A stretch of DNA of 64,000 nt from contig JBGTGP010000020.1 in assembly GCA_041746735.1 (NCBI GenBank), positions 127,179-191,178 of the forward strand, read 5' to 3'. Shown piece after piece: positions 63,248-64,000 of this stretch; position 1 is the stretch's first letter, and each line of letters starts with the position of its first letter. Made by a program: the position numbers and the translations under genes. Under the pieces are notes generated by a model. That model was not told the DNA's origin. It saw nothing but the letters and a program-made list of their open reading frames with translations, and did not search any database. Origin of the DNA: Opimibacter sp041746735 (GTDB lineage: Bacteria > Bacteroidota > Bacteroidia > Chitinophagales > Saprospiraceae).

Positions 63248-64000
63248 ATGTGTGAAGGGGACAGCGTATGGTTAGGTTTTCACTGGGAGAAATTTGACGG
63301 GACGTATGAAAATTTCTTTTCCTCCATTCATGGATGTGACAGCACAGTCACCACGACGATCTATCTGCTTCCGGCTGAGTTGATCTTCCTCCAGGACGAA
63401 ACCTGTGATCCCACTCAGGCCGGAGTGTTCTTCCAGCATCTGGAAAATCCCAATGGATGTGATACCGTCATACGCACTACTGTGACGCTACTGCCCTCCG
63501 ATACGGCTACGTATTCGACGATGGTCTGCAGAGCCAATCAGGTCAGTATCCATGTGGACACCCTCACCAATGCCATAGGCTGTGACAGCCTCATCATGAC
63601 CCTGATGGTGTATGATCCGCCGGGAGATTCTACATTCATATTCACTTCAACTTGTGATTCCCTTTTACTTGGTGTTACATATAGCATCCTGTCGGCCACT
63701 GATGGTTGTGATAGCATCGTAGCCACGGTGACAACCTACTCAGAAGTGGATACAACCAATCTCAACGGCACCTCGTGTATATCCCAGGACATAGGGGTGT
63801 TTGAGGATCTGCATACAAGTTCTCAAGGATGTGACAGTTTGGTGATCACTACAATCACCCCCGGACTACCCGACACTACATACCTCAGCCTGACCTCCTG
63901 CGATTCGTCAAGTCTCGGTGTGACAGAAGAGATATTTGTCGGTGTGAATGGTTGCGACAGCCTGGTCATCACGGCAGTAACGTATTCGGAATCGGATTCG
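63248..64000 (+). CDS. Start of a 41-aa-repeat secreted/adhesin-like protein, partial
   Basis: The frame is open from 63206 and runs off the window; ATG 63248 is the first in-frame ATG. The protein begins inside a repeat (MCEGDSVWLGFHWEK) and shows no signal peptide. It has six units ending in GCDS/GCDT, each with a second Cys about 20 residues earlier, with the GGC/GGA of the motif at 63332, 63455, 63578, 63704, 63827 and 63950: period 41 aa, once 42. Such CEGDSV/GCDS repeats are typical of large surface proteins of Saprospiria. The missing N-terminus suggests a truncated gene or a cassette; the C-terminus is beyond the window. Confidence 0.75.
   Translation, partial: MCEGDSVWLGFHWEKFDGTYENFFSSIHGCDSTVTTTIYLLPAELIFLQDETCDPTQAGVFFQHLENPNGCDTVIRTTVTLLPSDTATYSTMVCRANQVSIHVDTLTNAIGCDSLIMTLMVYDPPGDSTFIFTSTCDSLLLGVTYSILSATDGCDSIVATVTTYSEVDTTNLNGTSCISQDIGVFEDLHTSSQGCDSLVITTITPGLPDTTYLSLTSCDSSSLGVTEEIFVGVNGCDSLVITAVTYSESDS

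Overview
The window is a chromosomal stretch of a Bacteroidota bacterium, most likely of the Saprospiria (Haliscomenobacter/Lewinella-like). This is inferred from several features seen together: two giant secreted proteins ending in the gliding-motility-type (type IX secretion, type B) C-terminal domain, a thioredoxin protein ending in a dockerin-like module, an S46 dipeptidyl-peptidase, a complete Na+-NQR operon, DUF2911 and DUF3127 proteins, and TAnnTTTG -7 promoter boxes in front of many genes. No rRNA, tRNA, CRISPR array, prophage or insertion sequence with a transposase was found. Most genes are housekeeping or envelope genes in short operons on both strands.

Layout. 1-10.8 kb: S46 peptidase with a clean terminator, exported MsrA/MsrB repair lipoproteins, a noncoding patch with a 58-bp tandem duplication, a FadL/OmpP1-like porin behind a Tyr/Trp/Pro-rich surface protein, prolyl-tRNA synthetase, DUF3127, an unknown protein and a DUF2911 protein. 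10.8-20.9 kb: double-thioredoxin/dockerin protein, lipB, a hotdog thioesterase, a methyltransferase-like protein, an 817-aa type B secreted protein, a lipoprotein-SCO-cytochrome c operon and a DASH-type photolyase. 20.9-27.2 kb: LolD-like ATPase, two glycosyltransferases translationally coupled to a RibBA with a degenerate GTP cyclohydrolase half, NhaD antiporter and a CBS protein. 27.3-34.5 kb: the Na+-NQR module nqrABCDEF-apbE on the minus strand, a convergent NqrM-like small protein at its end, and a possible 35-aa small protein just before nqrA.

34.6-43.6 kb: arfB with a puzzling start, then a TetR-TolC-adaptor-RND efflux operon, a Kazal-domain lipoprotein, a DUF2238 membrane protein and an unknown lipoprotein. 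43.7-49 kb: a ~1750-aa type B secreted protein with a 268-270-residue composite super-repeat. 49-57.2 kb: queE, ridA, a UbiA-like membrane protein, an M42 peptidase, pyrE, NUDIX, YggS, a small membrane protein, deoxynucleoside kinase, MacB-like ATPase, PduO-type cobalamin adenosyltransferase and a DUF6580 membrane protein. 57.3-64 kb: M1 peptidase, an Asp-box (BNR/VPS10) propeller protein cut by an in-frame amber codon, a ~730-bp noncoding region full of palindromes and duplicated elements, and the beginning of a 41-aa-repeat adhesin-like protein that runs off the window and seems to lack its normal N-terminus.

No wholly new multi-gene system stands out. The best leads are the arfB start (+1 frameshift or non-AUG start), the small proteins attached to the Na+-NQR operon, the amber-interrupted propeller protein, and the palindrome-rich region fused to a truncated repeat adhesin.
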